Assembly (NCBI GenBank): GCA_028281525.1
Contig: JANQJR010000057.1
Span: 28,218 to 92,217, forward strand
Direction of reading: 5' to 3'
DNA length: 64,000 nt
Origin: Magnetovibrio sp.
GTDB taxonomy: Bacteria; Pseudomonadota; Alphaproteobacteria; Rhodospirillales; Magnetovibrionaceae
Part shown: positions 52,976 through 62,127 of the stretch, piece by piece
How the letters are laid out: every line of letters begins with the position of its first letter
Numbering within the stretch: the first letter of the stretch is position 1
The notes under the pieces: generated by a model
Told to the model about the DNA's origin: nothing
The model's database searches: none
The model's input: the letters and a program-made list of their open reading frames with translations, nothing else
Position numbers and translations under genes: made by a program

Positions 52976-54346
52976 TTGGCCAAATCAAAGACCCAGTTCG
53001 TATGCACCGAATGCGGCGCAACTTACCCTAAGTGGAGCGGGAAGTGCGAAACCTGCGGCGCGTGGAACACGCTGAGCGAAGAGGCCGCCCAGGACGACAC
53101 GCCCAAGGGTCTCGGTGCGAAAAAGGGCCGAAAAATCAACTTCGTTGGCCTGGAAGGCCAGGAAAAGCAGCCGCCCCGGCGCAAAACCAATATCGAGGAA
53201 TTCGACCGTGTGCTCGGTGGCGGCATGGTCGCGGGCTCCGCCATCTTAGTGGGGGGCGAGCCCGGCATCGGCAAATCCACCATTCTCTTGCAGGCCGCCG
53301 CCAATCTTTCCCAAGGCGGGCGGGTCGCCTACATCAGCGGCGAGGAAGCGGTGGATCAGCTGCGCCTGCGCGCCAGTCGCTTGGAATTACAGAAAAACCC
53401 GGTCGAACTGGCCGCCGCGACCAACGTGCGCGACATCGTCACCACCTTGGAATCCAATCCGCCCGACGTCGCAATCATCGATTCCATCCAAACCATGTAC
53501 GTGGACAGCTTGGAAAGCGCGCCCGGCACCGTGGCGCAGGTGCGCACATCGGCCCAGGAATTGATCCGGCTGGCCAAACGTAAGGGCTTTCCGGTCCTGC
53601 TGGTCGGGCATGTCACCAAGGAAGGTCAAATCGCGGGCCCCCGCGTGTTGGAGCACATGGTCGACACCGTGCTCTATTTCGAAGGGGATCGCAGCCATCA
53701 ATTCCGCATTTTGCGCGCGGTCAAGAACCGTTTTGGCGCAACGGACGAAATCGGCGTGTTTGAAATGTCGGACGCGGGGCTCAGCGAAGTCGCCAATCCG
53801 TCCGCCCTGTTTCTCACGGACCGCGACCAAAACGTCAGCGGTTCGGCGGTGTTCGCGGGCATGGAGGGCACCCGCCCGATGCTCTTGGAAGTACAAGCGC
53901 TGGTCTCCCCCTCAACTTTGGCAACGCCCCGGCGCGCCGTGGTCGGTTGGGACAGCTCGCGTCTGTCGATGATCATGGCGGTGATCGAAACCCGATGTGG
54001 GGTTGCCATCGGGGCCAACGACGTGTACTTGAACGTCGCGGGTGGACTCAAAGTCACGGAACCCGCCGCCGATTTGGCCGTTGCGGCGGCCTTGCTGTCC
54101 TCGCTCAGCGGCATCGCCGCGCCGTCCGGCAGCGTCTATTTCGGCGAGATCGGCCTGTCGGGCGAAGTCCGCGCCGTGAGCCACGCCGAAGGCCGGCTCA
54201 AGGAAGCGGCCAAACTGGGCTTTCAAAGCGCCCTGGTCCCCAAACACCGGGGCAAGGCCAAGGCCCAGGCAAAGGGGATCAAAACGAGCGAGTTGGGCCA
54301 CATCCAGGAATTGGCGCAACTGTTCGAAAACGAAGGCGGATCTTAG
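52976..54346 (+). CDS. radA: DNA repair protein RadA
   Basis: A 456-residue RecA-like protein that helps branch migration in recombinational repair. A zinc finger with C10, C13, C24 and C27 opens it; Walker A GGEPGIGKST is at about 95-104; the RadA-specific VKNRFGATDE follows; and a Lon-like C-terminal domain closes it. The start is TTG 52976, which gives the conserved MAKSKTQFVC start and has GGAAAC eight bases upstream; no ATG or GTG fits. Gene order radA-cvpA-purF follows. Confidence 0.95.
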   Translation: MAKSKTQFVCTECGATYPKWSGKCETCGAWNTLSEEAAQDDTPKGLGAKKGRKINFVGLEGQEKQPPRRKTNIEEFDRVLGGGMVAGSAILVGGEPGIGKSTILLQAAANLSQGGRVAYISGEEAVDQLRLRASRLELQKNPVELAAATNVRDIVTTLESNPPDVAIIDSIQTMYVDSLESAPGTVAQVRTSAQELIRLAKRKGFPVLLVGHVTKEGQIAGPRVLEHMVDTVLYFEGDRSHQFRILRAVKNRFGATDEIGVFEMSDAGLSEVANPSALFLTDRDQNVSGSAVFAGMEGTRPMLLEVQALVSPSTLATPRRAVVGWDSSRLSMIMAVIETRCGVAIGANDVYLNVAGGLKVTEPAADLAVAAALLSSLSGIAAPSGSVYFGEIGLSGEVRAVSHAEGRLKEAAKLGFQSALVPKHRGKAKAQAKGIKTSELGHIQELAQLFENEGGS

Positions 54347-54363
54347 GGCCCAAGCTCATTCAA

Positions 54364-54612
54364 ATGTTCCATTTCACGACAAGCAATTTTTCGCAAGAAC
54401 AGGAGAGACGTCGCAGGAGTATTGGGAATATTTCAAGGAGGCTCGACACCTTCTTGCGAAAAAGTGCCGTCGCCCGTAGGGTCGGTTCAGATTTGTCGAT
54501 AACGTCGTTATTCAGCCTTGATGATGTCCCAGCATCACCCGCGGCCAAATGCCTAGTTCTCGGCAAATCTGAACCGATGAAATTGCAACGTTTGAATAAG
54601 TTTGGACCCTAG
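54364..54612 (+). CDS. possible small protein between radA and cvpA
   Basis: An 82-residue frame from ATG 54364 reading SQEQERRRRSIGNISRRLDTFLRK at the start, with a basic N-terminal half. It fills the gap between radA and cvpA. The same DNA holds a strong inverted repeat (54482-54577), so the frame may be accidental. There is no family match. A 68-residue frame on the other strand is less likely. Confidence 0.3.
   Translation: MFHFTTSNFSQEQERRRRSIGNISRRLDTFLRKSAVARRVGSDLSITSLFSLDDVPASPAAKCLVLGKSEPMKLQRLNKFGP
54482..54577. repeat. inverted repeat with inner palindrome
   Basis: TCGGTTCAGATTTG at 54482-54495 is repeated exactly in reverse complement at 54564-54577 (14 bases). Just inside the left arm, at 54499-54511, stands the palindrome ATAACG-T-CGTTAT. 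The 96-base unit lies between radA and cvpA. Confidence 0.8.
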
Positions 54613-54617
54613 GCCCC

Positions 54618-55274
54618 ATGCACTGGATCGATATCCTTGTCATCGGCACTTTGCTGATTTCCGGCGCTTTTGCCTATGCGCGCGGCTTCGTGCACGAAGT
54701 CCTGTCCATTGCCGCCTGGGTCGGCGCGGTGTTCGCCACCATGTACGCCACCCCGGTGCTGGAACATTTCACCCTGCAATTCATCGAAGACCCTTTCGTC
54801 GCCGCGCTGCTGACCGGCATCGCCGTTTTCATCGGCACGCTGGTCATTCTGTCCATCATCACACGCAAAATTTCCCGGGGTGTGAAGGACAGTGCGCTGG
54901 GCGCGTTGGACCGGGCCTTGGGTTTCCTGTTCGGTCTGCTGCGCGGCGCGGTCATCGTCGCTTTGGTGTGGATCGGCTATGAATGGTTCGTACCTCCTGA
55001 GGAACAGCCCGAATGGCTGCACGAAACGCGCACCATACCGATGGTGACCGAAGGTGCGGAAATGCTCAAATCCCTGGCCCCGACCAGCGAAGACCCTCAA
55101 AACGGCTCAGACCCCAATGCGCCCCAGACAGGACCTTCGACAAAAGACAAAGTGCAAAAATTGTTCAAGGACGCTATTACACCCGTACCCGAAGCTCCGG
55201 CGGACGCCGGAACGGACGGGTATGGTAAAAAGGAACGGTCCGAAATGGACCGCTTGTTTGAAACCAGCCAATGA
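54618..55274 (+). CDS. cvpA: CvpA family membrane protein
   Basis: A 218-residue protein. Four membrane helices at about residues 4-125 carry the CvpA pattern WIDILVIGTLLISGAFAYARGFVHEVLSIAAWVGAVFA and ALGALDRALGFLFGLLRGAVIV. A hydrophilic tail of about 80 residues follows. CvpA was first linked to colicin V production and is needed for envelope homeostasis in several bacteria; its mechanism is unknown. It precedes purF, an arrangement kept across Proteobacteria. Confidence 0.93.
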   Translation: MHWIDILVIGTLLISGAFAYARGFVHEVLSIAAWVGAVFATMYATPVLEHFTLQFIEDPFVAALLTGIAVFIGTLVILSIITRKISRGVKDSALGALDRALGFLFGLLRGAVIVALVWIGYEWFVPPEEQPEWLHETRTIPMVTEGAEMLKSLAPTSEDPQNGSDPNAPQTGPSTKDKVQKLFKDAITPVPEAPADAGTDGYGKKERSEMDRLFETSQ

Positions 55275-55323
55275 GTCTTTAAAATATAAGATGGATTGGC
55301 CGCTAACTCGGATCGCACAGACC

Positions 55324-56787
55324 ATGACGACGCCCACGCAGACCGCATCATATCCCGAAGACGATCATTTCCATGACGAATGCGGGGTATTCGGCGTCTA
55401 CAACCACCCTGACGCTTCGGCGCTGACGGCTTTAGGCTTGCATGCGCTTCAGCATCGCGGCCAGGAAGCGGCGGGCATCGTCTCCTTCGGCGGCAAGCAT
55501 TTTCATTCGCACCGGGCCTTGGGCAGTGTCGGCGACAATTTCAATTCCGAAGACGTCATCAACCGCTTGCAAGGCCCCATGGCCATCGGTCATGTGCGCT
55601 ATTCCACCTCGGGTGGGACCGTCATGCGCAACGTTCAGCCGCTGTTCGCCGACCTGGTGTTCGGCGGCTTCGCCATTGCGCACAACGGCAACCTGACCAA
55701 TGCACACAAATGCCGCAACGAGTTGGTGGAAAAAGGCTGCATCTTCCAATCCACGTCTGATACCGAAACCATCTTGCACCGCGTCGCCACCAGCGAATAC
55801 CGCAAAGTCCTGGACCGCCTGATTGATGCGCTGGGCGGGGTCGAGGGCGCCTACTCCCTGGTTGCGCTGACGCGCCAGAAACTGATTGGCGTGCGCGACC
55901 CGTCCGGTGTGCGTCCGCTGGTGATCGGCAAGATCGGCGAGAACGGTTACGTCCTGGCGTCGGAGACCTGCGCATTGGACATCATCGGCGCGGAATATGT
56001 GCGTGACGTGGAACCCGGCGAAATCGTCGTGTTCAGCGAAACCGGGCTGCAGAGCCTGAAGCCCTTCGCGCCCCAGCCGTCGCGCTTTTGCATTTTCGAA
56101 TACATTTACTTCGCACGCCCCGACAGCGTCATCGAGGGACGCAACGTCTATGAGGTGCGCAAGAACATCGGCAAGGAACTGGCCCGCGAAAGCCATGTGG
56201 AAGCCGACATGATCGTGCCGGTGCCCGACAGCGGCGTGCCTGCCGCCATCGGCTACGCGGAAGAAAGTGGCGTTCCGTTCGATTTGGGCATTATTCGCAG
56301 CCATTACATGGGCCGCACGTTCATTCAGCCGTCGGATAATATCCGGCACTTAGGGGTTAAACTGAAGCACAACGCCAACACCGCCTGGATCAAAGGCAAA
56401 CGTTTGGTGCTGGTGGACGATTCCATCGTGCGCGGCACCACGTCGGTGAAGATCGTCGAAATGATGCGCAACGCCGGAGCCAAGGAAGTGCACATGCGCA
56501 TTTCCAGCCCGCCGACGACGCATTCGTGCTTTTACGGCATCGATACGCCCAACAAGGAAAAGTTGATGGCCAACAACTATACGGTTGAGGAAATGACCAA
56601 GCACATCGGCCTCGATAGCTTGGCGTTCATTTCCTACGACGGCCTCTATCGCGCGGTGGGTGAACCGGCGCGCAACGCCGAATGCCCACAGTATTGCGAC
56701 GCCTGCTTCACCGGCGACTACCCCATTTCCCTGGTGGATCAGGACGGCGGCGCACAGGCACAACTCACCTTGCTGCATGAAGGCTAG
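55324..56787 (+). CDS. purF: amidophosphoribosyltransferase
   Basis: A 487-residue enzyme that makes phosphoribosylamine, the first committed step of purine synthesis. After a short propeptide, the N-terminal nucleophile is probably C20 (DECGVFGVY) and the glutaminase domain follows (LGLHALQHRGQEAAGI, GHVRYSTSG). The PRPP loop is VLVDDSIVRGTTS at about 361-373. ATG 55324 is the likely start; 55291 is an alternative. It lies 49 bases after cvpA. Confidence 0.96.
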   Translation: MTTPTQTASYPEDDHFHDECGVFGVYNHPDASALTALGLHALQHRGQEAAGIVSFGGKHFHSHRALGSVGDNFNSEDVINRLQGPMAIGHVRYSTSGGTVMRNVQPLFADLVFGGFAIAHNGNLTNAHKCRNELVEKGCIFQSTSDTETILHRVATSEYRKVLDRLIDALGGVEGAYSLVALTRQKLIGVRDPSGVRPLVIGKIGENGYVLASETCALDIIGAEYVRDVEPGEIVVFSETGLQSLKPFAPQPSRFCIFEYIYFARPDSVIEGRNVYEVRKNIGKELARESHVEADMIVPVPDSGVPAAIGYAEESGVPFDLGIIRSHYMGRTFIQPSDNIRHLGVKLKHNANTAWIKGKRLVLVDDSIVRGTTSVKIVEMMRNAGAKEVHMRISSPPTTHSCFYGIDTPNKEKLMANNYTVEEMTKHIGLDSLAFISYDGLYRAVGEPARNAECPQYCDACFTGDYPISLVDQDGGAQAQLTLLHEG

Positions 56788-56795
56788 AGCGCGAT

Positions 56796-56912
56796 CGACT
56801 TAATCTTGGTCACTTTGTGAACAGGATTAAGTCGTGAATCGCTCTCTAAACATTTGATTAGAGACGGATTCACGTCTTAATCTGCATCGATAAAGCGATT
56901 CAGATTAAGACG
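56796..56912. repeat. triple-hairpin repeat unit after purF
   Basis: Three consecutive inverted repeats: CGACTTAATC/GATTAAGTCG at 56796-56834, GTGAATCGCTCTCTAA/TTAGAGACGGATTCAC at 56834-56873 (14 of 16 paired), and CGTCTTAATCTG/CAGATTAAGACG at 56873-56912 (12 of 12). They share the word CTTAATC and would fold into a clover-like shape. Confidence 0.8.
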
Positions 56913-56920
56913 ATCCGGCT

Positions 56921-56938
56921 CTAGGGTCCGGACCCTAG
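56921..56938. promoter_or_regulatory. perfect 18-base palindrome before SDR gene
   Basis: CTAGGGTCCGGACCCTAG reads the same on both strands and ends ten bases before the SDR start codon. It overlaps the place of the ribosome site, so it could be an operator or could mask translation. No protein is known to bind it. Confidence 0.6.
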
Positions 56939-56948
56939 GGGACAAAAA

Positions 56949-57698
56949 ATGACAAATAAAATTCTCGACGGGCGCGTGGCGCTCATCACCGGCGCATCGC
57001 GGGGCATCGGCCGCGCGCTCGCAAAATGCTTCGCCGAACAAGGCGCGCATCTGATCCTCACCGCCCGCACCCAGGGCGCACTGGAGGAACTTGACGACGA
57101 GCTGCGCGCCGATGGTTTCGATGCGCCGACCTTGGTGCCTTGCGACCTAACCGACTTCGACATCATCGATAAGGTCGGCGGCGCGATTTACGAACGTTTC
57201 CAGAAACTCGACGTGCTGGTCGGCAACGCCGGGTTGCTCGGCACGCTCGCGCCAATCTCGCACATCGACCCTAAAGAATGGCAGAAGGTTCTGGACATCA
57301 ACCTGACCGCCAATTGGCGCTTGATCCGCTCCATGGACCCGTTGCTCAAGGCCTCCGACGCGGGCCGCGCAATCTTCGTGACCTCATCGGTCGGCCATCA
57401 GGCCCGCCCATTCTGGGGCACGTATGCGGTCTCCAAGGCGGCGTTGGAAATGACCGCCGGAATCTATGCCGAGGAATGCGCAAAAACCAACGTGCGCGTC
57501 AACCTGATCAACCCGGGCGGCACCCGCACCGACATGCGCGCCGAAGCCATGCCCGGCGAAGACCCGGAAACGGTCAAGACCCCGGAAGCCATCGACCATC
57601 TGTTTTTGGAACTGGCGTCTCCCGCCTGCCAGGCCAACGGCACGTTGGTGGAGGCCGAGGCCGAGCTTAAGGCCGGGCACACCGCATACGCGCTTTAA
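56949..57698 (+). CDS. short-chain dehydrogenase/reductase
   Basis: A 249-residue SDR of the YciK-like group. TGASRGIG at 14-21 binds the cofactor, GNAGLLG holds the structural Asn, and VTSSVG plus YAVSKAALE supply Ser, Tyr and Lys. SDRs of this type often follow purF in alphaproteobacteria. ATG 56949 starts right after the 18-base palindrome. The substrate is unknown. Confidence 0.87.
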   Translation: MTNKILDGRVALITGASRGIGRALAKCFAEQGAHLILTARTQGALEELDDELRADGFDAPTLVPCDLTDFDIIDKVGGAIYERFQKLDVLVGNAGLLGTLAPISHIDPKEWQKVLDINLTANWRLIRSMDPLLKASDAGRAIFVTSSVGHQARPFWGTYAVSKAALEMTAGIYAEECAKTNVRVNLINPGGTRTDMRAEAMPGEDPETVKTPEAIDHLFLELASPACQANGTLVEAEAELKAGHTAYAL

Positions 57699-57910
57699 CC
57701 CCTCTCGCGGGTACGTAGGAACTCATGGATACGTAGGTAAATGAGATACCCGGCGTAGATCACCAACGCCCCCGTGGCGGTCGCCGTGGTCCACGCCAAA
57801 TTGGTGGGTATTTCGGGATAACTCACTACAAACTGCGCGGCCAAAAAGACCCAAGCCAGAAATATTAAAATGAGGGCCAGGGTCTGCGGGGCCAAGCGCC
57901 TGCGCGCCAT
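57695..57910 (-). CDS. small two-helix membrane protein
   Basis: A 71-residue protein with two membrane helices (LALILIFLAWVFLAAQFVVSY and WTTATATGALVIYAGYLIYL) and basic ends. GAGGGGAG lies before ATG 57910. It follows cobD by 19 bases on the same strand and is probably co-transcribed with it. Its last four bases overlap the end of the convergent SDR gene. It has no recognised family. Confidence 0.65.
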   Translation of the reverse strand: MARRRLAPQTLALILIFLAWVFLAAQFVVSYPEIPTNLAWTTATATGALVIYAGYLIYLRIHEFLRTRERG

Positions 57911-57929
57911 TTCTCCACTCCCCTCACCC

Positions 57930-58961
57930 TCAGCCGGTTGCGCCCAGCGCCGCTTCGAGCCGCGCCCAATCGGCCTGCGCCCCCGGCAGGCCGAAGCGCA
58001 ACCATGTGGGGTTGTCATCAAAAGGGCGCACCAAAATGCCTGCACGGGCCAGTCGTTCGTAAAAAACGCCGGCCTCCGGGCTGTCGGCCAAGCGGAACAG
58101 ATCGGTCCCACCGACGACAGCCAGCCCCGCCTCTTCCAGAAGACCGTCCATACGCTTGGCGTCTTGCGCCAGCCGGTCACGGGTGGCCGTGATCCAGTCC
58201 GCGTCGTTCAAGGCCTGCCCGCCCGCCCAAATGGCCGGGCCTGACACCGCCCAGGGTCCCAGACGGTCTGCGATCTGCTTGGCCAAAGCCGGGGTGGTGA
58301 TGGCGAAGCCCAATCGTATTCCCGCAAGGCCAAAAAACTTGCCGAATGAACGCAACACCACCAAGCCGTCGATACCGGTACGGGGCGTCACGGACAGTTC
58401 AGGGCGCACGTCGGCGAAGGCTTCGTCCACCACCAAGATACCTCCCCGGTCGTGCAGCTCCTCTGCGAACGCAGCAAGACCTTCCACCGTTTGCGTGCGG
58501 CCATCGGGATTGTTGGGGTGCACCACAACGCCAAACGAGGCCGGTTGGGCGGCCTGGGCGCAAATGGAGCCCACGCCTTGAAGGGTGTGTCCCGCCGCCT
58601 CCCAAGCGAGTGCATGCTCGCCGTAAGTCGGCCCCATGACGGTGACGCTGGATGGCGCAAACAAAGTGGGAATGACCTGGATCAACGCCTGGGTGCCCGG
58701 CGCGGGGACAATGGCGGCTTCATCCGGAACGCCGTAAGACTTTCGCGCAGCGGAAATCAAGGCGTCCACGTCCGCTTGGCGCGGCAAGCGCGCCAAGACC
58801 TCCGCCGGGACATCGCCCAGCGGGTACGGGCACGGATTGACCCCCGTGGACAAGTCCAGCCAGCCCTGCTCGGGCGCGCCGAAACGCGCTTCGGCATCCT
58901 TGGGATCGCCGCCGTGCTGTATCAGTTTTTTTGGCTTGGTCGGTGCCATGATGCTGCTCAT
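57930..58961 (-). CDS. cobD: L-threonine-O-3-phosphate decarboxylase, cobalamin pathway
   Basis: A 343-residue fold-type I PLP enzyme (called CobC in some alphaproteobacterial naming). It decarboxylates threonine phosphate to give the aminopropanol linker of cobalamin. HGGD at the start, LDLSTGVNPCPYP, PGTQALIQ, VVHPNNPDGRT and VDEAFADV are conserved; the PLP lysine is K208 in RSFGKFFGLAG. The open frame runs back to 59150, but ATG 58961, with AGTGAGG upstream, starts the protein. It is the only cobalamin gene in the window. Confidence 0.9.
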   Translation of the reverse strand: MSSIMAPTKPKKLIQHGGDPKDAEARFGAPEQGWLDLSTGVNPCPYPLGDVPAEVLARLPRQADVDALISAARKSYGVPDEAAIVPAPGTQALIQVIPTLFAPSSVTVMGPTYGEHALAWEAAGHTLQGVGSICAQAAQPASFGVVVHPNNPDGRTQTVEGLAAFAEELHDRGGILVVDEAFADVRPELSVTPRTGIDGLVVLRSFGKFFGLAGIRLGFAITTPALAKQIADRLGPWAVSGPAIWAGGQALNDADWITATRDRLAQDAKRMDGLLEEAGLAVVGGTDLFRLADSPEAGVFYERLARAGILVRPFDDNPTWLRFGLPGAQADWARLEAALGATG

Positions 58962-59027
58962 GCCCTCACTTAACAGATCGCGAAGGCGAAGGCTACACCG
59001 AGCCCACCGGTATGTTAAGGTCTGCAC

Positions 59028-59672
59028 ATGGATCAGGCACAAATGCTGGAAATCGCGCTGGTCGCATTCACAACGATCTTCGCCACCATGGGGCCCGTGG
59101 ATGTGGCGGCGGTTTTTGCCGTTTTGACCAAAGGGCTTTCGCCATCTCAACGGCGCAAGGCGGCTTTTAAGGGCGTTTTGATCGCCACAGCGGTGTTGCT
59201 GCTGTTCGCCCTATTCGGCGAGGCCATGCTTTCGCGGCTAGGGATCACCCTAGCCGCCATGCGCACCGCGGGCGGCATTTTGCTGCTGTTGATCGCCATC
59301 GACATGGTCTTCGCCCGGCCGTCCAGCAGTTCAACGCCCACGGACGATGAAACCACAGAGGCGCAAAAGCGCCAGGACATCTCAGTCTTTCCCCTCGCCA
59401 CCCCGCTGATCGCGGGGCCCGGCACCATGGGTGCGGTGGTGCTGCTCACGGCGGAGGCGCAAGGTGACGTGCTGGCCTGGTCGATCACCGTGGGCATGCT
59501 GCTGGCGAATCTCACATTGACGCTGGTGCTGTTGATGACGGCAGGACACGTTCAGCGTGTATTGGGCGTGACGGGTCTGAACGTCATTTCACGCGTGGTG
59601 GGGGTGTTGTTGGCCGCGCTCGCAGTGCAATTCATGTTCGACGGATTGGCGGCCTCACCGCTTTTTTCTTAA
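59028..59672 (+). CDS. MarC family integral membrane protein
   Basis: A 214-residue protein with six membrane helices. FTTIFATMGPVDVAAVFAVLTKGLS at about 11-35, RTAGGILLLLIAIDMVFA and SVFPLATPLIAGPGTMGAV are the MarC/UPF0056 signatures. The family is of unknown function; the old link to antibiotic resistance was not confirmed. It is divergent from cobD with 66 bases between. Confidence 0.92.
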   Translation: MDQAQMLEIALVAFTTIFATMGPVDVAAVFAVLTKGLSPSQRRKAAFKGVLIATAVLLLFALFGEAMLSRLGITLAAMRTAGGILLLLIAIDMVFARPSSSSTPTDDETTEAQKRQDISVFPLATPLIAGPGTMGAVVLLTAEAQGDVLAWSITVGMLLANLTLTLVLLMTAGHVQRVLGVTGLNVISRVVGVLLAALAVQFMFDGLAASPLFS

Positions 59673-59850
59673 TTAGCAAACACACTAAAACGCTGAAACA
59701 AACATACTAATAGTAGTTTCCGCTTTGCGATATTGCCGCTAAAATATACGGGTCTAAATCAACACAATCAGGGACATCTTGGGGCCCTCGTTCGCGCACC
59801 CTTTGGGGAAAAACTGGGATGCGGACCGGCGCTCGAGACTGGGGAGTGAC

Positions 59851-60273
59851 ATGGTATCTTTTGATGAACTGCATGAGCAGAACCACCAGATCGCCGAACT
59901 GGCGAAAACGTTGTCTTATCTGTTTCAAGACCGCGAAATGTGCGACACCGGCGTGACATGCGAACTGTTTGACCGTTACCGGGAAAAGTTCGACGCACAC
60001 ATGAGCAACAACAAGGCCATCTATTCTACCTTGCTCACCAACAACGACAACTCCGTACGTCACGTTGTCGAACGCTTCATCGAAGGCGAGAAGGAAATCA
60101 AACGCCTGTTCAAGAAGTATTCTGACAAGTGGTGCAAGGACGGCCTGCACATCGGTGACCACGACGCGTTTCTCAAGGAAACGGACGAAATGTTCGAATT
60201 GGTGTGGAATCGTATCCAAGCGGAAAGCGAACAGCTTTATCCGTTGGCCCGCGGACGCCGCGACGCCGCTTAA
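59851..60273 (+). CDS. hemerythrin-like protein
   Basis: A 140-residue helical protein with the likely metal ligands of a hemerythrin fold: HEQNHQIAEL near the start, FDAHMSNN, SVRHVVERF, and GDHDAFLKETDEMF. Such proteins bind a di-iron center and sense or carry oxygen, or handle iron. The spacing is not the textbook one, so metal binding is inferred. ATG 59851 with GGGGAGTG upstream was chosen over the longer frame from 59779. Confidence 0.65.
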   Translation: MVSFDELHEQNHQIAELAKTLSYLFQDREMCDTGVTCELFDRYREKFDAHMSNNKAIYSTLLTNNDNSVRHVVERFIEGEKEIKRLFKKYSDKWCKDGLHIGDHDAFLKETDEMFELVWNRIQAESEQLYPLARGRRDAA

Positions 60274-60378
60274 GACGTTACTGAAACAGCACTATTTTGC
60301 CGACGCCGCCGGATGTATTCTGCGGTGCGCCCGGCGTTTTGCGTTTGACGGCTGGGCAAAGCATGCTACACCCCCGTC

Positions 60379-60678
60379 ATGACAGACCAGAACGACACGG
60401 AAGCGCGAGCTGCAAAGGACGATCCCGTCGCCACCGCCATCCTTCAAGCGCTGGCAGGCGCAGCAAGTTTAAGTTTCAAGGACATCGCCCAACACATCGC
60501 CGATCAACGCCGCCGCCCCAAGGATGGCCCTGATCTGTGGCGGCGTTATCAGACTGCGGTCAAACAACAGGCCGTGCACTTGGCGCGCCAAGGCCGCATC
60601 GAAATCGTGCGCAAAGGTGAAGTTGCCGACCCTAACGACTTCAAAGGCATCGTACGCTTACGCTTGCCCAAACCTTAA
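60379..60678 (+). CDS. DUF3253 domain protein
   Basis: A 99-residue winged-helix-like protein. DPVATAILQALAGAASLSFKDIAQHIA...WRRYQTAVKQQAVHLARQGRIEIVRKGEVADPNDFKGIVRLRL follows the DUF3253 pattern, in which the wing and recognition helix could touch nucleic acid. The function is unknown. It begins 105 bases after the hemerythrin-like gene. Confidence 0.8.
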   Translation: MTDQNDTEARAAKDDPVATAILQALAGAASLSFKDIAQHIADQRRRPKDGPDLWRRYQTAVKQQAVHLARQGRIEIVRKGEVADPNDFKGIVRLRLPKP

Positions 60679-60687
60679 TCGGGTCTT

Positions 60688-61404
60688 TCAGCGCCGGGTC
60701 AGTTCCTGGATGCGCGTTTTCGCCTGGTCGATCTGGAAGTTGTTCAGCTTCGGGCGAAGCTTTTCCATTTTCTTGACAGGATCGAACCTCTTGTTGATGG
60801 CGACCGCCTCGTCACGCTTTTGCATTGCCAATGTCAGCCACACATATGCCGTGACCAGGTCGCGCTTTACCCCCCAGCCCTCCTCGTACATGGCACTGAG
60901 GATGAACTGCGACGCCGCGTGCCCCTTGCTCGCCGCTTGGCGGTAATAATTGATTGCTTTGCCGTAATCGTGTTCCACACCCCGGCCGTTGAAGTGCAAT
61001 TCGCCCATGCGGTACTGCGCGTCGGTGTGGTTATTGAAGGTCGCCGCCAGCCGGTAGTACTTCGCCGCCACAAAATAGTCCTGGCGCACGATGAGGCCGT
61101 TGGCGTACATCCAACCCAGCTTAAACCGAGAGTCCGCATGGCCCTGCTCCGACGCCTTAAGCAACCATTTGACCGCTTCCTTCTTGTCGATTTTGGTGCC
61201 GTCGCCGGTTTCATACATCACCGCGACGTCATATTGCGCCTGCGCATTGCCGGCCTCGGCCTTGGGCAGGGTTTCCTTGAAGCGCGAGATGATTTTCATC
61301 TGCTTCAGCACTTCGGGGGACATGTCGGGCTTTTCCCCCAATGTCCAGTATGTGATGCCCACCAGGATAAACAGCGCTACCGTGGCGAGAAACAGTCGCT
61401 TCAT
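60688..61404 (-). CDS. Sel1-repeat (TPR-like) exported protein
   Basis: A 238-residue protein with one N-terminal membrane helix or signal (LFLATVALFILVGITYWTLG) and four Sel1 repeats, each with the A.....LG..Y..G pattern (for example AQYDVAVMYETGDGTKIDKKEAVKWLLKAS). Sel1 repeats form a helical scaffold for protein-protein contacts. It is probably periplasmic or membrane-bound. The partner is unknown. Confidence 0.88.
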   Translation of the reverse strand: MKRLFLATVALFILVGITYWTLGEKPDMSPEVLKQMKIISRFKETLPKAEAGNAQAQYDVAVMYETGDGTKIDKKEAVKWLLKASEQGHADSRFKLGWMYANGLIVRQDYFVAAKYYRLAATFNNHTDAQYRMGELHFNGRGVEHDYGKAINYYRQAASKGHAASQFILSAMYEEGWGVKRDLVTAYVWLTLAMQKRDEAVAINKRFDPVKKMEKLRPKLNNFQIDQAKTRIQELTRR

Positions 61405-61586
61405 TTCAAACCGATCGTCAAAACCGTTTCGTCGTATGAAACCGGAGTCAACACGAACCGTCCCTCAGGGTCAATCCCCGAGGCATCAAATAAGCTTTTT
61501 CTGGAAATGTTTAGGGTCAGGACTTATGATTGTGGTGCGTTTGACGGTGGCGCCTTTTCCTTGCCGGGAGCCCGTTTTTGCAAACC

Positions 61587-61955
61587 CTAGTACGGCGTGC
61601 CCACGGGTTTCGCGTTGGCGACGCCGGGATTGGGCTGTTCATAACACGTCACATCGCCGAGCGTGCGATAGCAATACCCTTCATACTGGGGATTGGGTTC
61701 GTCTTCGCGACAGTAGGTGCGTCCCTGTTCCATACGTACGGTGGAGCAATCCTTGCCGCGTTGGAATGAAACCAGATGATCGATAATGGTCTTGTCTGTG
61801 CCCATAACCGACATGGTGCTCAAGGCGTTATAGGTGCCAAGCTGGTTCACGGCTGTCCGCGGCGTGTAGTCATAAATGTCCGAACCAGGAACTTCCGCAC
61901 ATCCGGAAGCAAGCATAGCCGAAACGGCAAATAGGATCGATTTAGGGGCCTTCAT
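61587..61955 (-). CDS. small lipoprotein
   Basis: A 122-residue protein whose signal peptide ends in the lipobox LASGC (Cys near residue 19). The mature part has four further cysteines in two pairs (DCSTVR...TYC and YCYRTL..VTCYE). ATG 61955 has GGAG about ten bases upstream. It is likely anchored in the outer membrane. No known family is recognised. It stands alone between the Sel1 gene and the thioredoxin-fold gene. Confidence 0.7.
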   Translation of the reverse strand: MKAPKSILFAVSAMLASGCAEVPGSDIYDYTPRTAVNQLGTYNALSTMSVMGTDKTIIDHLVSFQRGKDCSTVRMEQGRTYCREDEPNPQYEGYCYRTLGDVTCYEQPNPGVANAKPVGTPY

Positions 61956-62127
61956 GATCTTGAGCTCCATTTCTTGGACCGGGAAGCATGCACACGAACA
62001 CAACTACCCAAATCTCATATTGGGGCCGGCTTGGTTAATTCCGGGTTAATGCTTCACCCTATTGATCCAAGCCTCTGCGAAGGTTATCTAAGACGCAAAT
62101 ATATCTCAATTCAGGGAGTGAGTGATC

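Noticed and set aside
55432..56349. 305-residue open frame on the minus strand
   Set aside because: It is antisense to purF; codon pattern and composition are those of a shadow frame.
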